11,636 bases of DNA from an uncultured Eubacterium sp. (lineage in GTDB: Bacteria > Bacillota > Clostridia > Oscillospirales > Acutalibacteraceae), in contig CAJTMQ010000004.1 in the NCBI GenBank assembly GCA_910577215.1, positions 26,638 through 38,273 of the forward strand. The letters run 5' to 3'. This document shows, piece by piece, positions 1-6,348 of the stretch. The number at the start of each line of letters is the position of its first letter. The stretch's first letter is position 1. The position numbers and the translations under genes were made by a program. A model generated the notes under the pieces. That model did not search any database. It was not told where the DNA came from and saw nothing but the letters and a program-made list of their open reading frames with translations.

Positions 1-1
1 T

Positions 2-28
2 ACTGAAGATAAAATTATTAATCTGTGA
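2..28 (+). CDS. Possible 3' tail of an upstream gene (partial)
   Basis: One frame is open from the window edge and reads T-E-D-K-I-I-N-L before a TGA at 26-28. The other two frames are less attractive: one has a TGA at 4-6. The stop touches the AAGGAGG ribosome binding site of mltG, which is the spacing expected of an operon neighbour. Eight codons are too few to identify a product, and the reading could be chance. Confidence 0.35.
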   Translation, partial: TEDKIINL

Positions 29-34
29 AGGAGG
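28..34 (+). promoter_or_regulatory. Ribosome binding site that fixes the mltG start
   Basis: AAGGAGG lies 11 nt before the ATG at 46. A GTG at 25 is in the same frame but would place this strong Shine-Dalgarno inside the gene, so the ATG at 46 is the preferred start. Confidence 0.75.
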
Positions 35-45
35 ATGTTGTTACT

Positions 46-1311
46 ATGTCGGATACGTATAATCCTAATGAATCAGGTATAAATCCGGTTGATTCGGCTA
101 CAGGCAGTAAAGATATATATTTTTCTAATGAAGATTTTTCTAAAAAAATAAAAGAAGAAAAAAAAGCGGGAAGCACAACTGCTACGATTTCCAAAAACAA
201 TACAAGAAAGAAGAAATCAAGCGGTGTAACTTCAACTTATCTGTTTTTTATTATTGTTATTGCTGTTTCAATGCTGATTTCCGTTTATGCGATTTTTTGC
301 CTTAATGATATTTTCGGCATTACCAAAACCAAGTCAACAATTACTGTGAGCTATGATGATGAAATTACTTCTCCATCTGAGGCAATTGATCTTCTTGCAG
401 ATAATAAACTGATTACATGCAAAAATTTCTGCAAGCTTTTCATAAAACTTGAAAGCACCTTTTTAAGAGATAGTATGGTAAGCGGACCTTATGAAGCGGG
501 CGTTTATTATCTGAATGGCAAAATGGGTCTTGAAAATATGCTTGTTACAATGCAGGGTGTGGCTGATACCTCCGAAACAGTTCCGATTATGTTTCCGGAA
601 GGCTGTACGGTTGCGGATGTTATAAATAAGCTTGTGGATAATGATGTTTGTGATCGTTCTTCACTTTTGAAGGTTATTTCATCAACAAGCTATTCGTACT
701 CACTTGTATCAAATTTACAAGCAAAGGAAGAGGTACCATACAGACTTGAGGGCTATCTGTTCCCCGATACCTATGATTTCTATATAGGTCAGAGTGCATC
801 AAGTGCTATTGAGACATTCCTTAAAAATACTGAAGCAAAGATTACCGAGGAGCACAGGAAAAGAGCGGAAGAGCTTGGCTATACAATGGATGAAATTATT
901 ACTATAGCATCTATTATTCAGGCTGAGGCGGGCTCATCGGATCAAATGAAGGAAATTGCCGCAGTTATTGAAAACAGATTGAAGGATCAAACGAACAATC
1001 CGTCATTGGGTTGTCAGTCAACATCAGACTATATCAGTAACAAGGTTGCTCCTTCTCTTTCTTCAACATCTGCTCATACAGCTGAATATTATTTGAAGTA
1101 TTACAGTACCAACTCGGATTCTAAGGTTGTTGGATTACCGGAAGGACCTATATGCAATCCTGGATTGGATGCAATTGAAGCAGCATTGTATCCTGCCGAT
1201 ACGGATAATTATTATTTCTTCCATGATTTGAAGGGTAATTTGTATACTGCTAAGAATATCTCCGAATTCAAATCTAAAATTAAAACTTACGCACCTTATT
1301 TGGATTATTAA
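46..1311 (+). CDS. mltG: Endolytic peptidoglycan transglycosylase MltG (YceG family)
   Basis: This is a 421-residue membrane-anchored lytic transglycosylase of the MltG/YceG family. The family cuts nascent glycan strands inside the chain, releasing them from the membrane and setting glycan length. The first ~60 residues are polar, cytoplasmic and end in an Arg/Lys-rich stretch. One membrane segment follows (about 64-86), and the rest should be extracytoplasmic. Family motifs are LEGYLFPDTY (234-243), the catalytic region ASIIQAEAG with the conserved Glu at about 294, and GLPEGPICNPG (363-373). Two positions differ from the usual form. The first Glu of the common ASxxExE pattern is Gln, and the usual L-Q-[ST]-D segment reads LGCQSTSDY. 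The gene is followed after 1 nt by the U32 gene, as yrrL neighbours U32 genes in Bacillus. The family is certain; the effect of the substitutions is unknown. Confidence 0.95.
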   Translation: MSDTYNPNESGINPVDSATGSKDIYFSNEDFSKKIKEEKKAGSTTATISKNNTRKKKSSGVTSTYLFFIIVIAVSMLISVYAIFCLNDIFGITKTKSTITVSYDDEITSPSEAIDLLADNKLITCKNFCKLFIKLESTFLRDSMVSGPYEAGVYYLNGKMGLENMLVTMQGVADTSETVPIMFPEGCTVADVINKLVDNDVCDRSSLLKVISSTSYSYSLVSNLQAKEEVPYRLEGYLFPDTYDFYIGQSASSAIETFLKNTEAKITEEHRKRAEELGYTMDEIITIASIIQAEAGSSDQMKEIAAVIENRLKDQTNNPSLGCQSTSDYISNKVAPSLSSTSAHTAEYYLKYYSTNSDSKVVGLPEGPICNPGLDAIEAALYPADTDNYYFFHDLKGNLYTAKNISEFKSKIKTYAPYLDY

Positions 1312-1312
1312 T

Positions 1313-2536
1313 ATGAGAAAAATAGAACTTTTATCACCGGCAGGTGATATGGAAAGATTAAAGCTTGCTGTTAAATTCGGAGCTGATGCAGTTTATGTTG
1401 GCGGAACAATGTTCGGAATGAGAACGAATCCGTCAAACTTTGATGCTGATCAGCTCAAGGAAGCAGTCAGCTTTGTACACAAGAATAATAAGAAAATATA
1501 TTTAACCTGCAATACGCTGCCACGCAATAATGAAATTGAATTTTTGCCTGATTATCTGAAATATGTTTCCGAAATCGGTGTTGATGCACTTATAATTGCA
1601 GATATGGGTGTGTTATCCCTTGCAAAAAAATATGCGCCTGATACTGAAATTCATATTTCAACTCAGGCGGGTATTGTTAATTATCAGGCAGCAAATGCAT
1701 TTTATGAAATGGGTGCAAAGCGTATTGTGACAGCACGTGAGCTTTCGCTTGATGAAATAAGAACAATCCGTGATAAAACAAATCCTGATCTTGAAATAGA
1801 GGTTTTTGTTCACGGTGCTATGTGTATGAGCTTCAGCGGAAGGTGCATATTGTCCGATTATATGGTCGGAAGAGATGCAAACAGGGGGGATTGTGCGCAG
1901 CCCTGCCGCTGGAAATATCATCTTGTTGAAGAAACACGTCCGGGGCAGTATTTTCCTGTTAATCAGGAGGATGACGGAACATATATTTTTAACTCGCGCG
2001 ATTTGTGTATGATAGAGCATATACCGCAGCTTGTTAATTCCGGAGTGGATTCCTTTAAAATTGAAGGACGTGCAAAGAGTGAATATTATACGGCTATTGT
2101 TACATATGCTTATCGTGCCGCAATTGATGAATATCTTAAAAATCCAAGCAATGACTATAAGGTTTCACAGTGGATACTTGATGAAATGGAAAAAATGAGC
2201 CATCGCGAGTATACCACCGGCTTTAATTTCGGTAAAATGAAGAACGGCCAGGTGCTTGATACAGGTGGTTATATACGCAATTGGGATGTTTGTGCACTGT
2301 ATAAGGATTATAAAAACGGCAGATTGATTGTAGACCAGCGAAACCGCTTTTATGAGGGTGATGAGCTTGAGGTTGTAGAGCCGTTCAAATTGCCGTACAC
2401 AATTGTTGTTGAAGATTTATTCAATGAAAATGATTTTGAAAAAACTGAGGTTGCGAATAAAGCAACGGATGTTTATTCTTTCAAATGTAATAAAAAAATT
2501 TCTTCTGATGCAATTTTAAGAAGAAAAAGAGATTAA
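1313..2536 (+). CDS. U32 family protein (peptidase U32-like, TrhP/RlhA-type hydroxylation factor)
   Basis: This 407-residue protein opens with the family signature ELLSPAGD (5-12) and has AVYVGG at 26-31. It carries the full U32 signature E-x-F-x2-GAMC-x4-G-x-C-x-L-S (163-181). Cysteines 171, 178, 194 and 198 form the expected C-x6-C-x15-C-x3-C set, which in characterised relatives holds an iron-sulfur cluster. NSRDLC (227-232) and FKIEGR (248-253) are further conserved blocks. Although named peptidases, well-studied members (RlhA, TrhP, UbiU/V) support hydroxylation of RNA bases or ubiquinone. In Bacillus, U32 genes next to mltG (yrrN/yrrO) act in 5-hydroxyuridine formation at the tRNA wobble base, so that role is inferred here from context. 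There is no clear ribosome binding site; the ATG lies 1 nt after the mltG stop, which suggests translational coupling. The gene ends just before a terminator-like hairpin. Confidence 0.93.
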   Translation: MRKIELLSPAGDMERLKLAVKFGADAVYVGGTMFGMRTNPSNFDADQLKEAVSFVHKNNKKIYLTCNTLPRNNEIEFLPDYLKYVSEIGVDALIIADMGVLSLAKKYAPDTEIHISTQAGIVNYQAANAFYEMGAKRIVTARELSLDEIRTIRDKTNPDLEIEVFVHGAMCMSFSGRCILSDYMVGRDANRGDCAQPCRWKYHLVEETRPGQYFPVNQEDDGTYIFNSRDLCMIEHIPQLVNSGVDSFKIEGRAKSEYYTAIVTYAYRAAIDEYLKNPSNDYKVSQWILDEMEKMSHREYTTGFNFGKMKNGQVLDTGGYIRNWDVCALYKDYKNGRLIVDQRNRFYEGDELEVVEPFKLPYTIVVEDLFNENDFEKTEVANKATDVYSFKCNKKISSDAILRRKRD

Positions 2537-2541
2537 TTTTT

Positions 2542-2575
2542 ACACCTCTGTGAATAATACACAGGGGTGTTTTTT
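2542..2575 (+). terminator. Terminator-like hairpin that also contains the PBP ribosome binding site
   Basis: An 11-bp stem (ACACCTCTGTG at 2542-2552 with CACAGGGGTGT at 2560-2570, one G-U pair) encloses a 7-nt loop and is followed directly by T tract 2570-2575. This is the classic form of an intrinsic terminator, 5 nt after the U32 stop. Unusually, the T tract runs straight into the ATG of the next gene at 2576, and the 3' arm holds AGGGG (2563-2567), the only Shine-Dalgarno-like sequence for that gene. Whether it ends most transcripts, attenuates them, or gates translation cannot be told from sequence. Confidence 0.8.
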
Positions 2576-4057
2576 ATGAATAAAAGATGGTTAGTATTCA
2601 GTACAGCAATATGCTTTTTGTTTGCAACGATTATCGGGAGATTGGGTTATATAATGTTCAGCGGTGATTTTGCCGTGTCTTCATCTCATAACAGCTACAC
2701 CCTTGATATAGATAGAATTTATCCGACTGTTTATGACCGCAGTTTAAGCAAAATAACGAATAAAACAGACACGCTGTATGCCGTAATCCGTCCGAATGAA
2801 AAATGCCTTGCTGAGCTGAACTCTCTTTTTGATTACAATGAAAGAAATGAAATAATTGATGAATTAAAGCAGGGTTATCCGGTTATAAGGGAAATTGATA
2901 ATTACGTAAAATGTAAATATATAAAAATATTTGAAACAACGAAAAGGCATGATGATGATTTGCTTTCATCACACATTATAGCTTCCTGTGAAAAAATATA
3001 TTCTGATGAGGTGGGTTCTAAATCAATTAATTTTGCTGTTGATGCAATCGGCAGGCTTCTTGACGGCGATGAAGGTACAATTATTGAAAATAATTACAAT
3101 TCAAAATATGGTGTTTCACTTACAATTGACAGTAAAATTCAGAAAGAAGCGGAGCTTGCCGCTAAGAGTATGCTGAAGGGAGCTGTAGTGGTTTTAGATA
3201 CTGAAACAAGTGAGGTGCTGGCCTCATACAGTAGGCCCAATGATTATCTTAACCGTGCTTTTTCATCATACAGTGTAGGTTCTGTTTACAAGCTTGTAGT
3301 TGCTGCCGCTGCACTTGAAGGCGGCATAAATGAAACTTATGAATGTGTTGGTGAAATAACTGTGGGGGACACGACCTTTGCCTGCCAGAAAAATAAAAAG
3401 CACGGAAAGCAGACAATTAAGGAAGCCCTTGCAAATTCCTGCAACTGCTACTTTGTTGATCTTGCATTAAAGCTCGGAGCTGAAAAAATTACTGAGGTTT
3501 CGGAAAAGTTAGGCTTCGGAGATGAAACGGTTTTTAACGAGGAATGGAAATTTACTAACGGTAACTTTCCTGATTTAGATTTTCTCAAATCAAAAGGTCA
3601 GCTTGCTCTTCTTGGCTTTGGTCAGGGCAGTTTAACGGCAACACCGCTTCATTTTTGTTCAGTTGTTGCAGCTATTGCCAACGGAGGAATCTATACTCCT
3701 CCAAGTCTGATTTTAGGTGAGGTTGATAATAACGGAAATTTAATTGGCAAAGATAAGAACAAACCATCCCGTGCTATGAGCGAGAAAACTGCCGAAACAC
3801 TGCGTGAATATATGCGTTATGTAGTTACAAACGGTACAGGAATGGCTGCAGAATACAACAATAATTCTGCAGGCAAAACGTCAACTGCCGAAAGTGGAAT
3901 TTATGTAGAGAATAAGGAAATTCTAAATACGTGGTTTGCCGGCTTTTACCCTTATGATAATCCAAAATATGCAATTGTTGTTTTAACTGAAGACGGTGTC
4001 AGCGGTTCAACTGATTGTTGTCCTGTTTTTCGTACAATAGTTGAAAATATCGGTTGA
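2576..4057 (+). CDS. Small class B-type penicillin-binding protein (D,D-transpeptidase)
   Basis: This 493-residue protein has an N-terminal membrane anchor (about 5-27), a divergent linker region, and a C-terminal transpeptidase domain (about 180-493) that should cross-link peptidoglycan outside the membrane. The active-site motifs are S236-V-Y-K239 (SxxK, nucleophile Ser), S288-C-N290 (SxN) and K434-T-S-T437. The last is normally KTG, so Gly is replaced by Ser. GFGQG (347-351) is the usual block between SxN and KTG. The juxtamembrane RGxIxDRNG motif of FtsI/PBP2 is reduced to a YDRS remnant at 53-56, and no PASTA repeats are present. The ATG at 2576 is preferred over an in-frame GTG at 2567, which lies inside the hairpin stem. 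The position after mltG and U32 resembles that of B. subtilis pbpI (yrrR), a sporulation-associated PBP, but equivalence is unproven. The stop overlaps the 5' leader of the WYL regulator gene. Confidence 0.92.
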   Translation: MNKRWLVFSTAICFLFATIIGRLGYIMFSGDFAVSSSHNSYTLDIDRIYPTVYDRSLSKITNKTDTLYAVIRPNEKCLAELNSLFDYNERNEIIDELKQGYPVIREIDNYVKCKYIKIFETTKRHDDDLLSSHIIASCEKIYSDEVGSKSINFAVDAIGRLLDGDEGTIIENNYNSKYGVSLTIDSKIQKEAELAAKSMLKGAVVVLDTETSEVLASYSRPNDYLNRAFSSYSVGSVYKLVVAAAALEGGINETYECVGEITVGDTTFACQKNKKHGKQTIKEALANSCNCYFVDLALKLGAEKITEVSEKLGFGDETVFNEEWKFTNGNFPDLDFLKSKGQLALLGFGQGSLTATPLHFCSVVAAIANGGIYTPPSLILGEVDNNGNLIGKDKNKPSRAMSEKTAETLREYMRYVVTNGTGMAAEYNNNSAGKTSTAESGIYVENKEILNTWFAGFYPYDNPKYAIVVLTEDGVSGSTDCCPVFRTIVENIG

Positions 4058-4075
4058 AGATGATACAATGCTTTC

Positions 4076-4083
4076 GGGGTGAT
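4076..4083 (+). promoter_or_regulatory. Ribosome binding site that fixes the WYL regulator start
   Basis: GGGGTGAT, a long match to the 16S rRNA 3' end, lies 3 nt before the ATG at 4087 (7 nt from its GGGG core). It decides against the in-frame TTG at 4054, which would overlap the PBP stop and lacks a site of its own. Confidence 0.7.
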
Positions 4084-4086
4084 TTT

Positions 4087-5076
4087 ATGCAGACTTCTAA
4101 ATTGAAAACATTATTGATTTATAAATTTCTTGAAGAAAATTCAGATGAAAGCAATCCTATTTCCACATCAGAGCTTATATCAATGCTTGGTGAAAAGGGG
4201 ATAAAGGCTGAACGTAAAAGTATTTATGCAGATATTGAAGCATTAAAACAGATAGGGTGCGACATTATAACCGTGCGTGCACCTATTAAAGGTGGATTTT
4301 TTATTGCTTCAAGGAAATTTGAGTTGCCTGAGGTAAGACTTTTGATTGATGCAGTTTCTTCGGCAGGCTTTATTACTCCGAAGAAAACAAAAATACTAAT
4401 TGAAAAGCTTGAAGGCCTGATTTCGTTAAATCAGGCTAAAGCACTCAAATCACAGGTTTACTGTGAGGGAGACAATAAGTGTGATAATGAGGAGGTTTAT
4501 TATGTTATAGACCGATTGGATGAGGCCATCAATAAAAGGAAGCAGGTTAAATTTACATACAGACGCAGAAATATAGATAAGGAAAATAAGAAAACCTATT
4601 CATCCAAAGTATTTACCGTTTCGCCCTATGCATTAATATGGAAGGGTGATCATTATTATCTTGTCTGCAATAATTCAAAATACGATAATCTTATGAATTT
4701 ACGGCTGGACAGAATTAAGAAAATTGAAATACTTGATGTACCGCAGCGGAAAGTATCAGAAGTAAGCGATTACAGAAAGTCATTTGATGCTGCTGATTAT
4801 ACATCAAAAATGTTTAATATGTTCAGCGGCGAAACTGATGAGGTAAAGCTTTTGTGTAAGCTAAGCCTTATTGAGGAAATAATAGACAGATTCGGCTCCA
4901 GAATACCTTTGATGGCAGTAGATGCAAATCATTTTGAAACAAGAATAAATGCTGCAGTCAGTGACGGTTTGGTAAGTTGGATAATGCAATACGGCAGTGA
5001 TATAAAGGTTTTGGAGCCTGAATATCTTGCTGATATGGTTTCAGATAAAGCTAAAAGTATTTTGCAATTATATTAA
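4087..5076 (+). CDS. WYL-domain transcriptional regulator (HTH + WYL)
   Basis: This 329-residue protein has an N-terminal winged helix-turn-helix (about 5-74), with a probable recognition helix around ERKSIYADIEAL (42-53) and a wing at APIKGGFF. A WYL ligand-sensing domain follows (about 138-221). Its core is PYALIWKGDHYYLVC (180-194), where the eponymous W-Y-L reads Y-Y-L, and NLRLDRIKKI (204-213) carries the conserved Arg residues of the domain. The C-terminal part (about 240-329) fits the WYL C-terminal extension seen in PafC-like regulators. Family members bind DNA and respond to nucleic acids or small ligands. Targets cannot be read from sequence; the adjacent PBP gene or the promoter region just downstream are the natural candidates. 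The gene is cotranscribed with or coupled to the PBP gene, whose stop is 29 nt upstream of this start. Confidence 0.9.
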   Translation: MQTSKLKTLLIYKFLEENSDESNPISTSELISMLGEKGIKAERKSIYADIEALKQIGCDIITVRAPIKGGFFIASRKFELPEVRLLIDAVSSAGFITPKKTKILIEKLEGLISLNQAKALKSQVYCEGDNKCDNEEVYYVIDRLDEAINKRKQVKFTYRRRNIDKENKKTYSSKVFTVSPYALIWKGDHYYLVCNNSKYDNLMNLRLDRIKKIEILDVPQRKVSEVSDYRKSFDAADYTSKMFNMFSGETDEVKLLCKLSLIEEIIDRFGSRIPLMAVDANHFETRINAAVSDGLVSWIMQYGSDIKVLEPEYLADMVSDKAKSILQLY

Positions 5077-5117
5077 ATGTTAATTTATTGTAAATATTGT
5101 TAATAAATTGTTAACAA
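5077..5117 (+). repeat. Array of AT-rich near-repeats upstream of the yicC promoter
   Basis: Two adjacent 11-bp units, ATTGTTAATAA (5096-5106) and ATTGTTAACAA (5107-5117), differ by one base. Weaker relatives precede them: ATTGTAAAT at 5087-5095 and ATGTTAATTT at 5077-5086. Unit starts are spaced 9-11 bp, close to one helical turn. The last unit contains the 10-bp palindrome TTGTTAACAA (5108-5117), and the array ends 4 bp before the -35 box. It could be a regulator binding array or an UP-like element; in such AT-rich DNA chance is also possible. Confidence 0.5.
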
Positions 5118-5121
5118 AACA

Positions 5122-5151
5122 TTGACCTCTGCAGATTATCAGTTGTATAAT
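5122..5151 (+). promoter_or_regulatory. Sigma-A type promoter for the yicC-remA-gmk operon
   Basis: TTGACC (5122-5127) and a perfect TATAAT (5146-5151) are separated by 18 bp. Transcription should start near 5158-5160, giving a leader of about 52 nt before yicC. It lies in the only substantial intergenic gap of the window, at the junction of the two gene blocks, so it probably drives the whole downstream operon. Confidence 0.75.
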
Positions 5152-5153
5152 CT
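5133..5153. promoter_or_regulatory. Inverted repeat across the -10 box (candidate operator)
   Basis: AGATTAT (5133-5139) is the exact reverse complement of ATAATCT (5147-5153), with 7 bp between. The right arm overlaps the -10 hexamer, where a bound repressor would block RNA polymerase. The arms are AT-rich and only 7 bp long, so a chance origin is plausible. Confidence 0.3.
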
Positions 5154-5159
5154 TCTCAA

Positions 5160-5189
5160 TGAAAAACTGAATAATATAAGAGTTTTTCA
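5160..5189 (+). promoter_or_regulatory. Leader hairpin at the predicted 5' end of the yicC transcript
   Basis: TGAAAAACT (5160-5168) pairs perfectly with AGTTTTTCA (5181-5189) around a 12-nt AU-rich loop. The base of the stem falls at the predicted transcription start. It ends 9 nt before the yicC Shine-Dalgarno and has no following T tract, so it is not a terminator. A 5'-terminal stem-loop of this kind can protect an mRNA from decay. Confidence 0.45.
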
Positions 5190-5198
5190 AATAAATTC

Positions 5199-5203
5199 GG
5201 AGA
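5199..5203 (+). promoter_or_regulatory. Ribosome binding site that fixes the yicC start
   Basis: GGAGA lies 8 nt before the ATG at 5212. The open frame extends upstream to a TTG at 5122, but that would run through the promoter and leader, and the family conserves MIKSMTGFGRA as the N-terminus. Confidence 0.75.
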
Positions 5204-5211
5204 TAGAATAT

Positions 5212-6090
5212 ATGATTAAATCAATGACAGGCTTTGGAAGAGCAACTGCCGAAACAGACGGTTATGTTATAACCGTTGAGCTCAAATCTGTTAATCACAG
5301 ATATTTTGAGTTCAACTGCAGGCTTCCGAGGCAATATGGATTTCTTGAGGAAAAGCTTAAATCCTATATCAATTCACGTGTTGCAAGAGGAAAGGTAGAT
5401 TGTTTTTTAACGATTGAAGCGTTAAATACCGATAATGCACAGGTTGTTATAAACCACACACTTGCATCAGCTTATGTTAATGCTTTGAAGGAACTTTCAT
5501 CCGGCTATGCTTTAAGAGAAGATTTCGGCACGGTGTCCATTTCTCATTTTCCCGATGTGCTTGTACTGAAAAAAGCAGAAGAGGATGAAGAAAAACTTTG
5601 GAATTATACAAAGGCTGTTGCTGAAACAGCTGTTGATAAATTCATTGAAATGCGTGAAAAAGAAGGCATTAAAATGAAGGAGGATGTTTATTCAAGAGGG
5701 CAATTTATTCTTGATTCGGTATCCTTTATTGAGGAGCGTTCACCTGAAACAGTTAAGCAGTATAATGATAAATTAATAGAGCGTGTGCATGAACTTCTCG
5801 GCGATGTATCGCTTGATGAGGGCAGAATTCTTCAGGAGGTTGCAATCTATGCAGATAAGGTGGCAGTTGCCGAGGAAACAGTGCGCCTTCGTTCTCATAT
5901 AGAGCAGCTCAACACTTTTCTTGAAAGCAGCGAGGCTGTAGGAAGAAAAATGGATTTTCTTGTTCAGGAAATCAACCGTGAAGCAAATACAATCGGCTCT
6001 AAGGCCAATGATGTTGAAATTGCACGCAAGGTTGTTGATATTAAAGCTGAAATTGAAAAAATACGTGAACAGATTCAGAATATTGAATAA
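5212..6090 (+). CDS. yicC: YicC/YloC family RNA-processing protein
   Basis: This 292-residue protein is the normal length for YicC/YloC. The N-terminal domain begins with the hallmark MIKSMTGFGRA (1-11), followed by SVNHRYFEFNCRLP (26-39). The C-terminal DUF1732 region (about 210-292) ends with the conserved stretch GRKMDFLVQEINREANTI (244-261) and a charged helical tail. Family members have been linked to RNA turnover, with B. subtilis YloC reported as an endoribonuclease and E. coli YicC affecting small-RNA decay; a cytoplasmic role in RNA processing is therefore likely. It is the first gene after the promoter, and its stop overlaps the ribosome binding site of remA. The yicC-remA-gmk-rpoZ order matches yloC onward in Bacillus. 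Confidence 0.95.
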   Translation: MIKSMTGFGRATAETDGYVITVELKSVNHRYFEFNCRLPRQYGFLEEKLKSYINSRVARGKVDCFLTIEALNTDNAQVVINHTLASAYVNALKELSSGYALREDFGTVSISHFPDVLVLKKAEEDEEKLWNYTKAVAETAVDKFIEMREKEGIKMKEDVYSRGQFILDSVSFIEERSPETVKQYNDKLIERVHELLGDVSLDEGRILQEVAIYADKVAVAEETVRLRSHIEQLNTFLESSEAVGRKMDFLVQEINREANTIGSKANDVEIARKVVDIKAEIEKIREQIQNIE

Positions 6091-6099
6091 GGTGGCAGT

Positions 6100-6348
6100 A
6101 TGAATTTAGTTAATATCGGTTTTGGAAACCTTGTAAATTCAGACAGGATTATTTCAATTGTAAGCCCTGAGTCTGCACCTGTTAAAAGAATTGTTCAGGA
6201 AGCTAAGGCAAACGGAAACCTTATAGATGCAACTCACGGCAGAAAAACAATGAGCGTTATAATCACTGATTCTGATAATGTTATTTTGTCTTATATGGAT
6301 TTGAAGCAGGTTGCTGTCAGATTCGGTGCGGAGGTTAGTGATGAGTAA
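6100..6348 (+). CDS. remA: RemA-like DNA-binding regulator (DUF370)
   Basis: This 82-residue protein closely follows B. subtilis RemA through NIGFGNLV (5-12), ISIVSPESAPVKR (18-30) and LIDATHGRK (41-49). In Bacillus, RemA is a ring-forming DNA-binding protein that activates biofilm-matrix and osmoprotection genes by binding arrays of direct repeats. Residue R16 here matches R18 of B. subtilis, a position that loses function when mutated, and R48/K49 match its basic pair near 50-51 (from memory of published alleles). The N-terminus is two residues shorter than in Bacillus. AAGGTGG at 6089-6095 overlaps the yicC stop, and the gene's last 8 nt overlap the start of gmk, so its translation is coupled on both sides. 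Its targets in this organism are unknown. Confidence 0.93.
   Translation: MNLVNIGFGNLVNSDRIISIVSPESAPVKRIVQEAKANGNLIDATHGRKTMSVIITDSDNVILSYMDLKQVAVRFGAEVSDE
6330..6334 (+). promoter_or_regulatory. Ribosome binding site that fixes the gmk start
   Basis: GGAGG inside the end of remA lies 6 nt before the ATG at 6341. It favours that start over the in-frame GTG at 6311, which would add ten residues not seen in guanylate kinases. Confidence 0.75.

Noticed and set aside
1658..2020. 120-residue reading frame on the minus strand inside the U32 gene
   Set aside because: It lies wholly within a well-supported plus-strand gene, has no ribosome binding site that I can see, and resembles no known family.
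2452..2468. Small inverted repeat GTTGC/GCAAC within the U32 coding region
   Set aside because: The arms are only 5 bp inside coding sequence with no T tract, as expected by chance.
2430..2541. Possible internal promoter for the PBP gene at the end of the U32 gene
   Set aside because: Several TTGAAA-like and AT-rich -10-like words occur, but none has both good hexamers and proper spacing, and all lie upstream of the terminator-like hairpin.
2988..3176. 62-residue plus-strand frame inside the PBP gene
   Set aside because: It is an out-of-frame shadow of the PBP coding sequence without a ribosome binding site.
5077..5121. Terminator after the WYL regulator gene
   Set aside because: The region is AT-rich with only a short TTGTTAACAA palindrome and no GC-containing stem followed by T residues, so no intrinsic terminator can be supported.
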